A DNA stretch of 64,000 nt from an uncultured Amylibacter sp. (GTDB lineage Bacteria > Pseudomonadota > Alphaproteobacteria > Rhodobacterales > Rhodobacteraceae). Under the pieces are notes generated by a model. That model did not search any database. It was not told where the DNA came from and saw only the letters and a list, made by a program, of their open reading frames with translations. The position numbers and the translations under genes were made by a program. This document shows, one piece after another, positions 45,633-54,264 of the stretch (the stretch's first letter is position 1; every line of letters starts with the position of its first letter). The stretch lies in the NCBI GenBank assembly GCA_947497475.1, contig CANMGS010000002.1, forward strand, positions 310,001-374,000. The letters run 5' to 3'.

Positions 45633-46592
45633 GTGATTAAGACCAGATTAACAGAAAAATTTGATTTAAAGCATCCTATTATACAAGCCCCAATGGCTTT
45701 TGCTGCAGGTGGCAAACTTGCATCTGCAGTAACAGCGGCAGGCGGTCTTGGTTTGATCGGCGGCGGATATGGTGATGAAGATTGGCTGAATGCGCAGTTT
45801 GAAGCAGCTGGTAACCAAAGTGTGGGCTGTGGTTTCATTACATGGTCTTTAAAGCAAAAGCCGCATTTGCTGGATGTGATCCTAGATCGTAATCCTGCTG
45901 CTATATTCCTATCTTTTGATGACCCAGAGCCGCTGAATGAAACAATTAAAGCTGCCAACACTCCTTTTATTTGCCAAGTGCAGACCCTGCGTGACGCCAA
46001 GCATGCTATTGATTTAGGGGCTGATGTAATTGTTGCCCAAGGATCCGAAGCAGGTGGGCATGGTGAAAAACGTGCGACTATGACTTTGGTGCCAGAAGTG
46101 GCTGACTTTATTGCAGTTAATGCGCCAGATGTCGTTTTATGTGCGGCAGGCGGGATTGCAGATGGGCGCGGATTGGCCGCAAGTTTGGCTTTGGGGGCTG
46201 ACGGTGTTTTGATAGGCTCACGGTTCTGGGCAACATCTGAAGCTTTGGTCCATCCTGATATGTTGAGTGCAGCGGTTAAAGCGGATGGTGATGATACGAT
46301 CCGCTCAAAAGTTGTTGATGTGGTGCGAGGTTATCCTTGGCCTGAACGCTATGATGCGCGGGTGCTGCAGAATGCGTTTATTGATAAATGGCATGGAGAT
46401 ATTAATGGTTTGAAGCAGACACCAGAAGCATCTCAGAAATGGATCGAAGGCTGGGCTGCCGGTGATCCGAAGGCTGCAAATACATTTGTGGGCGAGGCAA
46501 CAGGTCTGATTAACAACGTCAAACCTGCTGCAGGCATTGTCGATGCGATCGTTACACAAGCAGAACAAATTTTAGCAAAGCGTTATGAATAA
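45633..46592 (+). CDS. Nitronate monooxygenase-like FMN enzyme (short form)
   Basis: This 319-aa barrel protein starts at a GTG at 45633 with GAGG 5 nt upstream. It shows HPIIQAPMAFAAGGKLASAV, AGGLGLIGGGYGDEDWL, VAQGSEAGGHG (catalytic His region) and AAGGIADGRG plus GSRFWAT (FMN phosphate site). Relatives oxidise nitronates. It is divergent from the ThDP-enzyme operon and convergent with an MBL-fold gene 8 bp away. The paralogue at 16260-17333 differs in length and sequence. Confidence 0.86.
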   Translation: MIKTRLTEKFDLKHPIIQAPMAFAAGGKLASAVTAAGGLGLIGGGYGDEDWLNAQFEAAGNQSVGCGFITWSLKQKPHLLDVILDRNPAAIFLSFDDPEPLNETIKAANTPFICQVQTLRDAKHAIDLGADVIVAQGSEAGGHGEKRATMTLVPEVADFIAVNAPDVVLCAAGGIADGRGLAASLALGADGVLIGSRFWATSEALVHPDMLSAAVKADGDDTIRSKVVDVVRGYPWPERYDARVLQNAFIDKWHGDINGLKQTPEASQKWIEGWAAGDPKAANTFVGEATGLINNVKPAAGIVDAIVTQAEQILAKRYE

Positions 46593-46600
46593 GCATCTTC

Positions 46601-47461
46601 TTAATTGTTTCTTAACTCGTTGAGAATGACCCTTAGGCTACTGGCGCGCCATGGCCCATAACGTTGCCAAGTTTTATAATCTGTGTCGCTTTGCATAATG
46701 TCAGAGATTATGCTGCGATCAGATTTACCCTGCTTCAATCCTGCACGAACGGCTTCAATACTGCCTTCTAGATATTTTACCCATTCAATGGCATCGGCGC
46801 GGGTTCCTACACGGCCATGACCCGCTGCAAAATACTTAAAGTCTTTGGATGTGAAATGCTTCATCTGATTAAGCTGTGCAATTGCAGATTGCCCCGGCTC
46901 GCTTAGGGATGGGATGCGTTTTGGTGCAGCAATATCAACAACAAACCCAACGTTTTCGGGGCGTACGATGACAGAAATTGAATCTTCGCCGTGACCACCC
47001 GAACCTAAATAGCTTAACTCAAACTGCTTATTGCCAACTTTGAACGTATGATCTTGAGAAAACCGAACGGATGGTTTTACGCCATCTATCGTTTGTGGCG
47101 CTTTTTGATGTGCAAACGTATCTGTTTTGCCAAAGACTCGCCCGCCACTGGCATGATCTAAATGGCTGTGACTAAATATAATATGAGTGATGGGCTTATC
47201 TGTGATTTGTGAAAGGTTGCCTTTCAACCATGTGGCGGCTCTTGTGTTTAACGGATCCACGAGCACAACGCCGTTTTGGGTGACTGTGACGAGAGAATAA
47301 TGGCCACCTTCTCTCATACGGTACACATCACCCGTGACATGAGATATTTCGCGCGGCGCAGTAAGGCCCGCAGAGAGGGCTTGAATGGGTGTAAAGGTAG
47401 TAAAGGTTAAAACCACTAAGCTTATGAGTTTTATGGGGGGAAGCACACTATGTCCTAACAA
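46601..47461 (-). CDS. Secreted metallo-beta-lactamase-fold hydrolase
   Basis: This 286-aa protein has an N-terminal signal (about 1-31, cut after LSA) and the MBL metal-binding motif H98-S-H100-L-D102-H103 in IFSHSHLDHASGG, then HGEDSI and an AAGHGRVGT site for the third ligand. It belongs to the general MBL hydrolases (periplasmic alkyl-sulfatase or quinoprotein-relay type) rather than to an antibiotic-resistance class. No partner is adjacent. This is the last chromosomal-type gene before the mobile element; the base composition shifts after it. Confidence 0.83.
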   Translation of the reverse strand: MLGHSVLPPIKLISLVVLTFTTFTPIQALSAGLTAPREISHVTGDVYRMREGGHYSLVTVTQNGVVLVDPLNTRAATWLKGNLSQITDKPITHIIFSHSHLDHASGGRVFGKTDTFAHQKAPQTIDGVKPSVRFSQDHTFKVGNKQFELSYLGSGGHGEDSISVIVRPENVGFVVDIAAPKRIPSLSEPGQSAIAQLNQMKHFTSKDFKYFAAGHGRVGTRADAIEWVKYLEGSIEAVRAGLKQGKSDRSIISDIMQSDTDYKTWQRYGPWRASSLRVILNELRNN

Positions 47462-47549
47462 GTGAAATGAGATGTTTTTCTATGTATAGGAATGAAAGCT
47501 GAGTGAGCGCTGATTGTGTTTAAGAAATAATAAACCTCTGGCGCGCAAC

Positions 47550-47612
47550 GAACAAGGTTGTTCAAACGAATTGTTCGATACGCTTGCTGACTGGGAACAT
47601 GTTTTAAAACAT
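47550..47612. promoter_or_regulatory. Palindrome-rich mobC leader, candidate oriT/operator
   Basis: GAACAAGGTTGTTC at 47550-47563 (6-bp arms) and ATGTTTTAAAACAT at 47599-47612 (perfect 14-bp palindrome) sit directly upstream of mobC. CGAATTGTTCG in between repeats half of the first. Relaxase origins and MobC operators usually lie here. It is not matched to a known nic site. Confidence 0.4.
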
Positions 47613-47641
47613 TCGAATATTGATTTGCGAGGGCCAAAACC

Positions 47642-48022
47642 ATGAATCCCTTGCAAACTAATAATCCACCAAGACCAGCACCATTCTCCCTACGCCTCAA
47701 TGAACAGGAACGTGAGAGATTAGAAGCCGCCGCAGGTGGTATGCCCTTAGCGTCTTATATTAAATCCGTGGTTTTTGCTGACGAGGCACCCAAATACCGA
47801 TCGAGGCGGAAACCACCTGTTGCAGAGCAACAGCTTCTGGCCGAGATATTGGCACGTTTAGGTGCAAGCCGCACCGCAAACAATCTTAATCAAATTGCCA
47901 AAGGCATTAATCAAGGCGCGTTGTTTGTTGATGAGACCCTAGAGGCTGATTTGAACCAAGCCATTATTGAGGTGGCTTGGATGCGGACAACCTTGATCGA
48001 AGCCTTAGGTTTGAAACAATGA
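47642..48022 (+). CDS. mobC: MobC-like relaxosome accessory protein
   Basis: This 126-aa basic protein opens with PFSLRLNEQERERLEAAAGG and shows SYIKSVVFAD, the ribbon-helix-helix-type DNA-binding region, then the family's SRTANNLNQIAKGINQG. It would bind oriT with the relaxase and help nick it. GAGGG stands 8 nt before the ATG. Its stop codon overlaps the relaxase start (ATGA), so the two are translationally coupled. Confidence 0.87.
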   Translation: MNPLQTNNPPRPAPFSLRLNEQERERLEAAAGGMPLASYIKSVVFADEAPKYRSRRKPPVAEQQLLAEILARLGASRTANNLNQIAKGINQGALFVDETLEADLNQAIIEVAWMRTTLIEALGLKQ

Positions 48023-49290
48023 TCCTGAAAGGCTCGCAACGCGCGGGTGTTTCAAATTTATCCAATCACTTGCTGAATGATCGTGACAACGATCATGTCT
48101 CGTTGTTAGAGTTGCGGGGATTTATATCAAGTGATTTACACGGAGCATTAACCGAAACCTATGCGATTTCTCGCGCAACGCAGTGCAAACAATTTATGTT
48201 TTCACTGAGTTTAAACCCGCCCAAAGATCATACTGCGACTGAGGAAGATTTTCTCAATGCCGCCGATCAAGCTGAATTGAAACTTGGGTTGCAAGGTCAG
48301 CCCCGCGCCATTGTTGTCCATGAGAAAGAAGGCAGACGCCATGCTCATGTTGTGTGGTCTCGCATTGATACGGATAGCATGACCGCAATCAATTTGCCGT
48401 TTTTCAAACGTAAGTTAAATGACCTGTCGCGGGATTTGTATCTGGATCACGGATGGCAATTGCCCGAAGGTCTGCAAACACATGGTGGTAAATCACCTCT
48501 AAATTTCACATTGGAAGAATGGCAACAAGCCAAACGCCAAGGCGTTGATCCACGCGAGATCAAACAGATTTTGCAGGACTGCTATCACCGTTCGGATAGT
48601 TTGAAGGGATTGCAGAACAGCATAGAAGATCGTGGCTATTTCCTCGCCAAAGGGGATCGTCGCGGCTTTGTAGCGTTGGATGTTGAAGGCAATATCTATT
48701 CTTTATCGCGTTGGTCTGGTGTCAAAGCCAAAGACTTAAAAGCAAAGCTTGGATCGCCTGAACAGCTTCAATCCGTAACAGAGGCACAATCTCATATCAA
48801 ATCCCGCCTGACAGATCAGATGAAAGACTTCATTCAACAGGTCAAAGCGCGTCATGCGCGCGATTTTGAACCGTTGAAAGCCGAGCGCAATGATATGGTT
48901 GTGGATCATCGCAAGGAACGTGACCAACTTCAAACCAAACAGGATGAACGCTGGCAGAAAGAGGTCAAAACCCGCTCTGCGCGGCTTAATAAAGGTATGC
49001 GTGGTCTGTTTGATTGGATCAGCGGTAAAGGCACAAAAACCAAGGCACAAAACGAATATGAAGCCTACCAATGCCTTCTGCGGGATCGTGAGCAACGCAA
49101 TGATTTAATCAAAGCGCAGATGAAAGATCGCCAGAGTTTGCAACGGCGTTTCGACAAACTGCGCCATAAACAAAAACAAGATCGCAGCATCCTTGCTCGT
49201 AACGTTGCACAATCGTTACGGCAACATTCTAAAAATCAAAATATTACCCACACACGAGGACGCAAACGCGACCTCAATCTTTCAATTTAA
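48019..49290 (+). CDS. mobA: MobA/VirD2-type relaxase
   Basis: Starting at 48019 (MILKGSQRAGVSNL, 423 aa), overlapping the mobC stop. The N-terminal relaxase domain has ELRGFISSDLHGALTE, FSLSLNPPKDH and the three-histidine metal site HEKEGRRHAHVVW (H101, H108, H110). The tyrosine nucleophile cannot be placed with certainty. The C-terminal half is long, charged coiled coil (about 265-400). It nicks oriT and pilots the DNA strand. It belongs to the MobP/MobQ-like relaxases by motif type. Confidence 0.88.
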   Translation: MILKGSQRAGVSNLSNHLLNDRDNDHVSLLELRGFISSDLHGALTETYAISRATQCKQFMFSLSLNPPKDHTATEEDFLNAADQAELKLGLQGQPRAIVVHEKEGRRHAHVVWSRIDTDSMTAINLPFFKRKLNDLSRDLYLDHGWQLPEGLQTHGGKSPLNFTLEEWQQAKRQGVDPREIKQILQDCYHRSDSLKGLQNSIEDRGYFLAKGDRRGFVALDVEGNIYSLSRWSGVKAKDLKAKLGSPEQLQSVTEAQSHIKSRLTDQMKDFIQQVKARHARDFEPLKAERNDMVVDHRKERDQLQTKQDERWQKEVKTRSARLNKGMRGLFDWISGKGTKTKAQNEYEAYQCLLRDREQRNDLIKAQMKDRQSLQRRFDKLRHKQKQDRSILARNVAQSLRQHSKNQNITHTRGRKRDLNLSI

Positions 49291-49316
49291 TCCATACTTA
49301 ATAGGAGATACATACA

Positions 49317-50990
49317 ATGTATAATGGATATTATGACTTCGGGTTATTGATAACCCGTATCGTGATGATGGTTTTATCCGTCGGTGCTGGCTTTATGATT
49401 GGGTGGTTTTTATCCCCACAAGCCGCGCATTTAAGGCGAAAATTTTTAATTGGTATTGCTCTGCTTTTTTTGGCTGTAGCAATTATCAGTAACGGGGCGT
49501 TGGGGTGGAGTGCCGCGTCATTTATCTCCACCATAGGTTTCTTGTTTGGTATCTTTTATTGGCTGGGCGGATATGTTTCAGGAATATTAGAACGACCAAC
49601 AACATTTGGTTCAAGCCGCTGGGCAAATGAAGACGACCTGAAAGAAAACAATGTTTTAGGAAATAATGGTATTCGCCTCGGTGAATTTGAGGTCGAAGAC
49701 AATAATCAAAGCATCTCATACAATGGAGACCGCCATCTTTTAACGGTTGCACCAACGCGTTCTGGCAAAGGAACAACACAGATTATTCCAAACCTTCTAA
49801 GCTATAAGGGATCATGTCTGGTGATCGATCCAAAGGGCGAAAACGCCCTGATTACAGCTAAAGCTCGCAAAGCTATGGGGCAAAATGTGCATATCGTTGA
49901 CCCATGGGGCATTGCTCATGTCGAAGGTATTGAGACGGCACGCTTCAACCCTCTTGATTGGTTAGACATTGCGGATATCGATATTACTGAAAATGCAATG
50001 CTTTTGGCGGATGCATTAGTTGTTGAAAGTAAAAGCGATAAGAGCTTTTTTATCGAAGAGGCGAAAGCTCTTTTGCAAGGCTTGATAATGTATGTGGCAA
50101 CTGCCGATGAAGAGGAAGGTCACAGGACGCTGACACGGGTACGCCAACATCTTGTTGCAAATAGTGAAGAACAAAAAAAGCTGTTTCAGAACATGGCAAA
50201 TTCAGGTCACCATATTATTGCAAGCACAGGCAATCGATGTTTGCAAAAAGACCCTGAATTGTTGTCGAATGTGCTAGCTTCAACGCAAGCGCAAACGCAC
50301 TTTTTAGACAGTGCGCGTATTCAGAAAAATCTTGAAGCATCTGATTTTAAATTCGAGGCCTTAAAGGCAAAACCAATGACGATCTATCTGGTCTTGCCAG
50401 CGGATCGCCTCAATGCCTTTGGTCGGTGGTTGCGTCTGTTGGTACAACAAGCCATTACTATGAATGCCCGTAACATAGACATTCAACCAGAAAAGCCTGT
50501 GCTGTTTATTCTGGATGAATTCGCGGCATTGGGTCGTTTAAGCATGGTTGAACAAGCATACGGGCTTATGGCTGGCTTTGGCATTCAGCTTTGGGGTATT
50601 GTGCAGGACTTTAATCAGTTGGAACGTATTTACGATAAAGGATGGCAATCCTTTGTGTCTAACTCAGGAATGATTAATTACTTTGGTTCCAGCGATAAAA
50701 TGACTTCTGAATATTTTTCATCCATGTGTGGTGAAACAACCGTTTGGAATTTTAGCACGGCGGTTTCCAGTGCGTTCTCGGGCGGTACGAGTGGTGGTTC
50801 AACGAATACTTACACAGACACTCGTGCAGCATCACAACGTAAATTGATGTATCCAGATGAATTGATGCGCTTGAAAAAGGGTAAGCAAGTAGTGTTTGTT
50901 GAAAATATGCACCCATTGATCGCACAAAAAACTCCGTGGTTTGAGGATGACGATCTGAAAACTAAAGGTGTAGATTTACACAGTAAATAA
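49317..50990 (+). CDS. virD4: Type IV coupling protein VirD4/TraG
   Basis: This 557-aa protein has two to three N-terminal membrane helices (about 10-88) and a RecA-like ATPase with Walker A APTRSGKGT at 145-153, LVIDPKGEN near 165-175 and Walker B LFILDEFAALGRL near 398. It connects the relaxosome to a type IV secretion channel. GGAG precedes the ATG. Only 26 bp separate it from the relaxase gene, so mobC-mobA-virD4 is one operon; a full mating-pore set is not in the window. Confidence 0.93.
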   Translation: MYNGYYDFGLLITRIVMMVLSVGAGFMIGWFLSPQAAHLRRKFLIGIALLFLAVAIISNGALGWSAASFISTIGFLFGIFYWLGGYVSGILERPTTFGSSRWANEDDLKENNVLGNNGIRLGEFEVEDNNQSISYNGDRHLLTVAPTRSGKGTTQIIPNLLSYKGSCLVIDPKGENALITAKARKAMGQNVHIVDPWGIAHVEGIETARFNPLDWLDIADIDITENAMLLADALVVESKSDKSFFIEEAKALLQGLIMYVATADEEEGHRTLTRVRQHLVANSEEQKKLFQNMANSGHHIIASTGNRCLQKDPELLSNVLASTQAQTHFLDSARIQKNLEASDFKFEALKAKPMTIYLVLPADRLNAFGRWLRLLVQQAITMNARNIDIQPEKPVLFILDEFAALGRLSMVEQAYGLMAGFGIQLWGIVQDFNQLERIYDKGWQSFVSNSGMINYFGSSDKMTSEYFSSMCGETTVWNFSTAVSSAFSGGTSGGSTNTYTDTRAASQRKLMYPDELMRLKKGKQVVFVENMHPLIAQKTPWFEDDDLKTKGVDLHSK

Positions 50991-50999
50991 TTACAAAGG

Positions 51000-51024
51000 A
51001 TTTGGCGGGGTTCTCCCGCCAAAT
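51000..51024 (+). terminator. Terminator after virD4
   Basis: ATTTGGCGGG and CCCGCCAAAT form a perfect 10-bp stem with a 5-nt loop, 9 bp after the stop. No long T-run follows (TGCATTT). Confidence 0.75.
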
Positions 51025-51058
51025 TGCATTTAAAAATTCATAAATAAGGATCGTTAAA

Positions 51059-51601
51059 ATGTCCGATGAAGGTAAGAAATCCAATGAAAGCTCGGAAGAT
51101 TACAATGCAGAAAATGACACACGCGCGGTTGCTGATAAGGATACGACTAAACAGACGTTAAAGCCTAAATACGCTCGTTCTATTGGTAATGCAGCAATGA
51201 CACCAACTGGAACAATTTCTATTCCAGCAAAGCGCGAAGTAACAATAACCGTTACTAATGAGGAACTACCAGAAAGTGTAGTAAAAATTGATCTTAGTCG
51301 TAATGACATTAACCATGAAGAAAAGATCAAAGATGTAAACGTTCTTCTTCGATTGGATTATGATGGCGCTAACCCAGAAGGGATTGATGGTGGTCGCATT
51401 ACCAGAATGACACTGACAAAAGGTGAAGTTGGGGAAGAGGAAATCTTAGCTCATTTCGATAATGGAGACTGGGTACAAAAACCTGAAACACCTTTGGAAA
51501 TACAAGTGATGATGAAGGCAAAGAAAGAACATAATGGCTTGGAAATGCCAGAGATAAAAGCCGCATTTGATCAAGCTTTGAAAAACAAAATAAAACCATA
51601 G
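51059..51601 (+). CDS. Acidic hypothetical protein
   Basis: This 180-aa acidic protein has a long disordered N-terminus (about 1-45, rich in Ser, Glu, Asp) and a later beta-rich part (SIPAKREVTITVTNEELPESV, then VLLRLDYDGANPEG). A ribosome site AAGGA lies about 8 nt before the ATG. I do not recognise it. Its position behind virD4 suggests element-specific cargo. Confidence 0.55.
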   Translation: MSDEGKKSNESSEDYNAENDTRAVADKDTTKQTLKPKYARSIGNAAMTPTGTISIPAKREVTITVTNEELPESVVKIDLSRNDINHEEKIKDVNVLLRLDYDGANPEGIDGGRITRMTLTKGEVGEEEILAHFDNGDWVQKPETPLEIQVMMKAKKEHNGLEMPEIKAAFDQALKNKIKP

Positions 51602-51641
51602 CAAAGTAGTTTTAGGTCAGCATTTATGATATATTATATGT

Positions 51642-52280
51642 ATGGCAGAAGATAAATTTAATCGAACTACTGAGTACATTGGAAGACTAGTAAAAAACGG
51701 ATTTGGGAAACTCGAGACCGTTACTCTACCCAAAGGGTACTGGGAATATTTTGATTGGTGCGTTCAGCAAGGCTGGGACATGGATGAGTGGACCATGTAT
51801 CAAGACTACGACCGTTTACCAGACGATAGTTTTAGCGAAAAAATTCATTTCGAATTCTGGCGGTTATTATGCAGTAGGCACAAACAAGGATTGCTTTGTC
51901 CACCTAACTGTCCGCCTGACGGTTATGATGATTTTCTTGAGGATATAGAATCTGGCAAATACAGCGAAATTCTACCTAATGATTCAGATATAAATAATAT
52001 GGGCGAACGAGTTTCTAAGCCTCTTATAACGGCATCGGATCAGGTTGAAATTGTGTCTTTACCTCGTAGGCATTGGTTACATTTTGAGTGGTTGTATATT
52101 CATGGCAGGGATATGGAGGCGTGGGTCAAAAAGCTGGATTTAGAGCGTCATACATATGAAGGTTTTCGAATAACGCTAGAAAGGTATTTGGAAATGGCTT
52201 TGGTCATGGATGAAGCTAACCGTCACAGAGCGGGTGAGGATGTCCCTTTATTTATTAACCCGCACCGTTGTGTAGATTGA
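51642..52280 (+). CDS. Hypothetical protein with two RHH_4-like repeats
   Basis: This 212-aa protein contains two similar copies of a segment: residues about 26-79 (VTLPKGYWEYFDWCVQQGWDM, then FWRLL) and about 136-190 (VSLPRRHWLHFEWLYIHGRDM, then RYLEMAL). Each resembles the RHH_4 ribbon-helix-helix domain, in which a strand (SLxxxxW) is followed by two helices. A tandem RHH protein would fit an element regulator. The family match is my reading and weak. The last 58 bp overlap the convergent resolvase gene. Confidence 0.55.
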   Translation: MAEDKFNRTTEYIGRLVKNGFGKLETVTLPKGYWEYFDWCVQQGWDMDEWTMYQDYDRLPDDSFSEKIHFEFWRLLCSRHKQGLLCPPNCPPDGYDDFLEDIESGKYSEILPNDSDINNMGERVSKPLITASDQVEIVSLPRRHWLHFEWLYIHGRDMEAWVKKLDLERHTYEGFRITLERYLEMALVMDEANRHRAGEDVPLFINPHRCVD

Positions 52281-52738
52281 TTTTTCTTTTTTCTCGGTCG
52301 CCCAATTTTAACACCACGCTTTCTGGCGGCTTCCATGCCCGCTTTTGTTCGTTCGCTGATATTTTCCCGTTCAAATTCCGCAAAAACTGCAAGCTGACCG
52401 TAAAGCATTCGCCCTATAGCCGTTGTTGTATCTATCCCTTGGGTGATAGCCTGAAAATCCACACCGCGATTTCTGAGGTCATCCAAAAGCTGTAAAAGAT
52501 GAATTGTAGAACGTCCAAGACGATCCAGCTTCCAAACAACCAGAGTATCGCCTTGTTTCAGACTTGATAGCATTTCATCAAGCCCACGCCGCTTCTTAAT
52601 TGATCCTGATACGCCATGATCGCCATAAATGATGTCGCAACCCACGGCCTTTAATGCATCCACTTGTAATGCTTCGGTTTGATCCTTGTCCGATACGCGA
52701 ACGTAGCCAATAATCTTTCCAGTTGTTTTTTGTGTCAT
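52223..52738 (-). CDS. Serine recombinase (resolvase/invertase family), C-terminally shortened
   Basis: The 171-aa product has the intact catalytic domain: GYVRVSDKDQ with the nucleophile S16, VVWKLDRLGRS, and the long E-helix FERENISERTKAGMEAARKRG. It ends at GRPRKKKNQ with 20 unrelated residues in place of the usual 40-45-residue helix-turn-helix of Tn3-type resolvases. It could still act if another protein supplies DNA contact, or be decaying. Its 3' end overlaps the convergent RHH-like gene. Confidence 0.85.
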   Translation of the reverse strand: MTQKTTGKIIGYVRVSDKDQTEALQVDALKAVGCDIIYGDHGVSGSIKKRRGLDEMLSSLKQGDTLVVWKLDRLGRSTIHLLQLLDDLRNRGVDFQAITQGIDTTTAIGRMLYGQLAVFAEFERENISERTKAGMEAARKRGVKIGRPRKKKNQSTQRCGLINKGTSSPAL

Positions 52739-52800
52739 AATAAAATCGTATCCTCTAAAAATGCTATCACAAGCATGTTTTTATTCGATTTTCTATTGCC

Positions 52801-52939
52801 AAAAGGGTTCCCTTTTGTAGACGGCTGTGAACAACGGTTTGAAATAAAATCACCCCTGAAAAAACTGTGGAAAAACAACGGTGGGATGACTTTTGTGATG
52901 ATTTATGTCAAATTAATCAAAAAGGAACCCTTTTGTAGA
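52801..52939. repeat. Repeated palindromes upstream of the resolvase (candidate res region)
   Basis: AAAAGGG-TT-CCCTTTT at 52801-52816 and AAAAGG-AAC-CCTTTT at 52920-52934 both continue as GTAGA, so the 12-mer CCCTTTTGTAGA recurs 118 bp apart (52810-52821 and 52928-52939). The span lies 62-201 bp upstream of the resolvase start, where res sites of serine resolvases sit. Confidence 0.45.
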
Positions 52940-52972
52940 TGCGGATGAGCGCACCAACAAAAGAGGATCATA

Positions 52973-53794
52973 ATGAAACCCCGATTTTTTACAGCATTAG
53001 CAACGTGCTTTGTAACAGGATTGCCAAGTTTTGCCGATGAAATTCAAAAAGGGATTGCTCCAACTGAAACCGCTGATGTCAGAGGTTTTTACATTGGTAT
53101 GAGCTTACAAGACGCAAAGGTTAATCTGGCAAAGATTTTGCCGAACAGTCGTTATAAAGAACATGTTAGTGCTCATCGACATTCCAAACAGCAATACAAG
53201 AATATTATAACCCTGTTTTCACCAAACGAAGATTGGCGTCTGCATTTCACAGGCCATTATTCAGGAAACCGCTTATATGCTTTGACGCGAACTTTAAGGT
53301 ATCCTGAAAATGCTCAGGCTCCATTTAAGGAAACACGCAATAACATTTTAGATAAATATGGTTTGCCAACATATGCCTCATGGGGTGGCAGCATCAGTTA
53401 TATTTTTGACGGAGAAAAGCGATTGCTTGCATCCAAAGAAAAGTTGGCTGAGTTGGTAAAGCAAGATGTTAATGACGTGAATTTCCTGAAATTTATCCAA
53501 GAAAATAATAATGAGAATGTTGGAGAAATCAGTGGTGCTTTGGACTGTTTTAATCTGATTAAGAAAGTACAAAACGCACAGTTTTTTAATCCGACTAGAG
53601 CAAAAGGAAAGCCACCTGAAAAGTGTAAAGCAGCGATGCAATTTAAGCTTTCTGGGAATAGCAACCTATTGAGAACGATGACTGTCACTATGGCTGATTT
53701 CCAGTTTGTGTTGTCTGCTGCTGCTATTGACCAAGCCGAAGATGAAAAACGGATCAACGTTCCAACTCCAAAAGCGAGTGCGCCAAAGCTATGA
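52973..53794 (+). CDS. Secreted hypothetical protein
   Basis: This 273-aa protein has a signal peptide (MKPRFFTALATCFVTGLPS, cut after SFA). The mature part holds GFYIGMSLQDAKVNL, the start pattern of many periplasmic proteins that compare a small-molecule or peptide input, and two cysteines (LDCFN, EKCKA). GAGG lies 7 nt upstream. Its stop overlaps the next gene (ATGA), so the two are one unit. Function unknown. Confidence 0.6.
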   Translation: MKPRFFTALATCFVTGLPSFADEIQKGIAPTETADVRGFYIGMSLQDAKVNLAKILPNSRYKEHVSAHRHSKQQYKNIITLFSPNEDWRLHFTGHYSGNRLYALTRTLRYPENAQAPFKETRNNILDKYGLPTYASWGGSISYIFDGEKRLLASKEKLAELVKQDVNDVNFLKFIQENNNENVGEISGALDCFNLIKKVQNAQFFNPTRAKGKPPEKCKAAMQFKLSGNSNLLRTMTVTMADFQFVLSAAAIDQAEDEKRINVPTPKASAPKL

Positions 53795-54264
53795 TATTTG
53801 GTAAAAAGAAACAGACCTCACTTGAAACGCTAACAGGTGAGGTTTCCAATCTGCGGTCAAGCACTGTCGTGAGTGGGAATGTCCGTAAAGGCAAAGGACG
53901 TGTATCAAGCTCAGAGAATTTGAATTTTTTGATTGACGGGAAAGCCGTTTCTTTGGGCGATGGTGAGCGTGTGAATTTATCCGATGGAGATAAACTAACT
54001 GTTGCTGGAAGGTCGTCAAATATAGGCTTAGGCGCTATGGCTTTTTATAATCATACAAATGGTACCTACGGTGAAAATGGTTCATTCATCAAATGGTTTG
54101 GCTGGGGTTTTTATATATTTGCAGGGTTGTGGGTGCTGGTATCATTGGTTGAAAAAGAATTTGAACTTATATGGTTTCCGCTTATCCCAGCCCTTATTGG
54201 TCGCTGGCTTTGGAAAGTAGGTAAAGAATATGAGCAAGCTTTAAAGCTATGTATGCCCAAATAG
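53791..54264 (+). CDS. Hypothetical membrane protein with polar N-terminal domain
   Basis: This 157-aa protein starts within the stop codon of the previous gene (ATGA). The first 75 residues are soluble with a Ser/Gly-rich beta pattern (ETLTGEVSNLRSSTVVSGNV, then GDGERVNLSDGDKLTVAGRS). Two membrane helices follow (about 100-121 and 125-141) before a short cytosolic tail. The translational coupling with a secreted protein suggests a pair working at the envelope. Not recognised. Confidence 0.55.
   Translation: MIFGKKKQTSLETLTGEVSNLRSSTVVSGNVRKGKGRVSSSENLNFLIDGKAVSLGDGERVNLSDGDKLTVAGRSSNIGLGAMAFYNHTNGTYGENGSFIKWFGWGFYIFAGLWVLVSLVEKEFELIWFPLIPALIGRWLWKVGKEYEQALKLCMPK

Noticed and set aside
46601-47461. 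Antibiotic-resistance metallo-beta-lactamase
   Set aside because: The HSHLDH motif is shared by all MBL-fold hydrolases, and the rest of the sequence and the chromosomal context do not point to a resistance enzyme.
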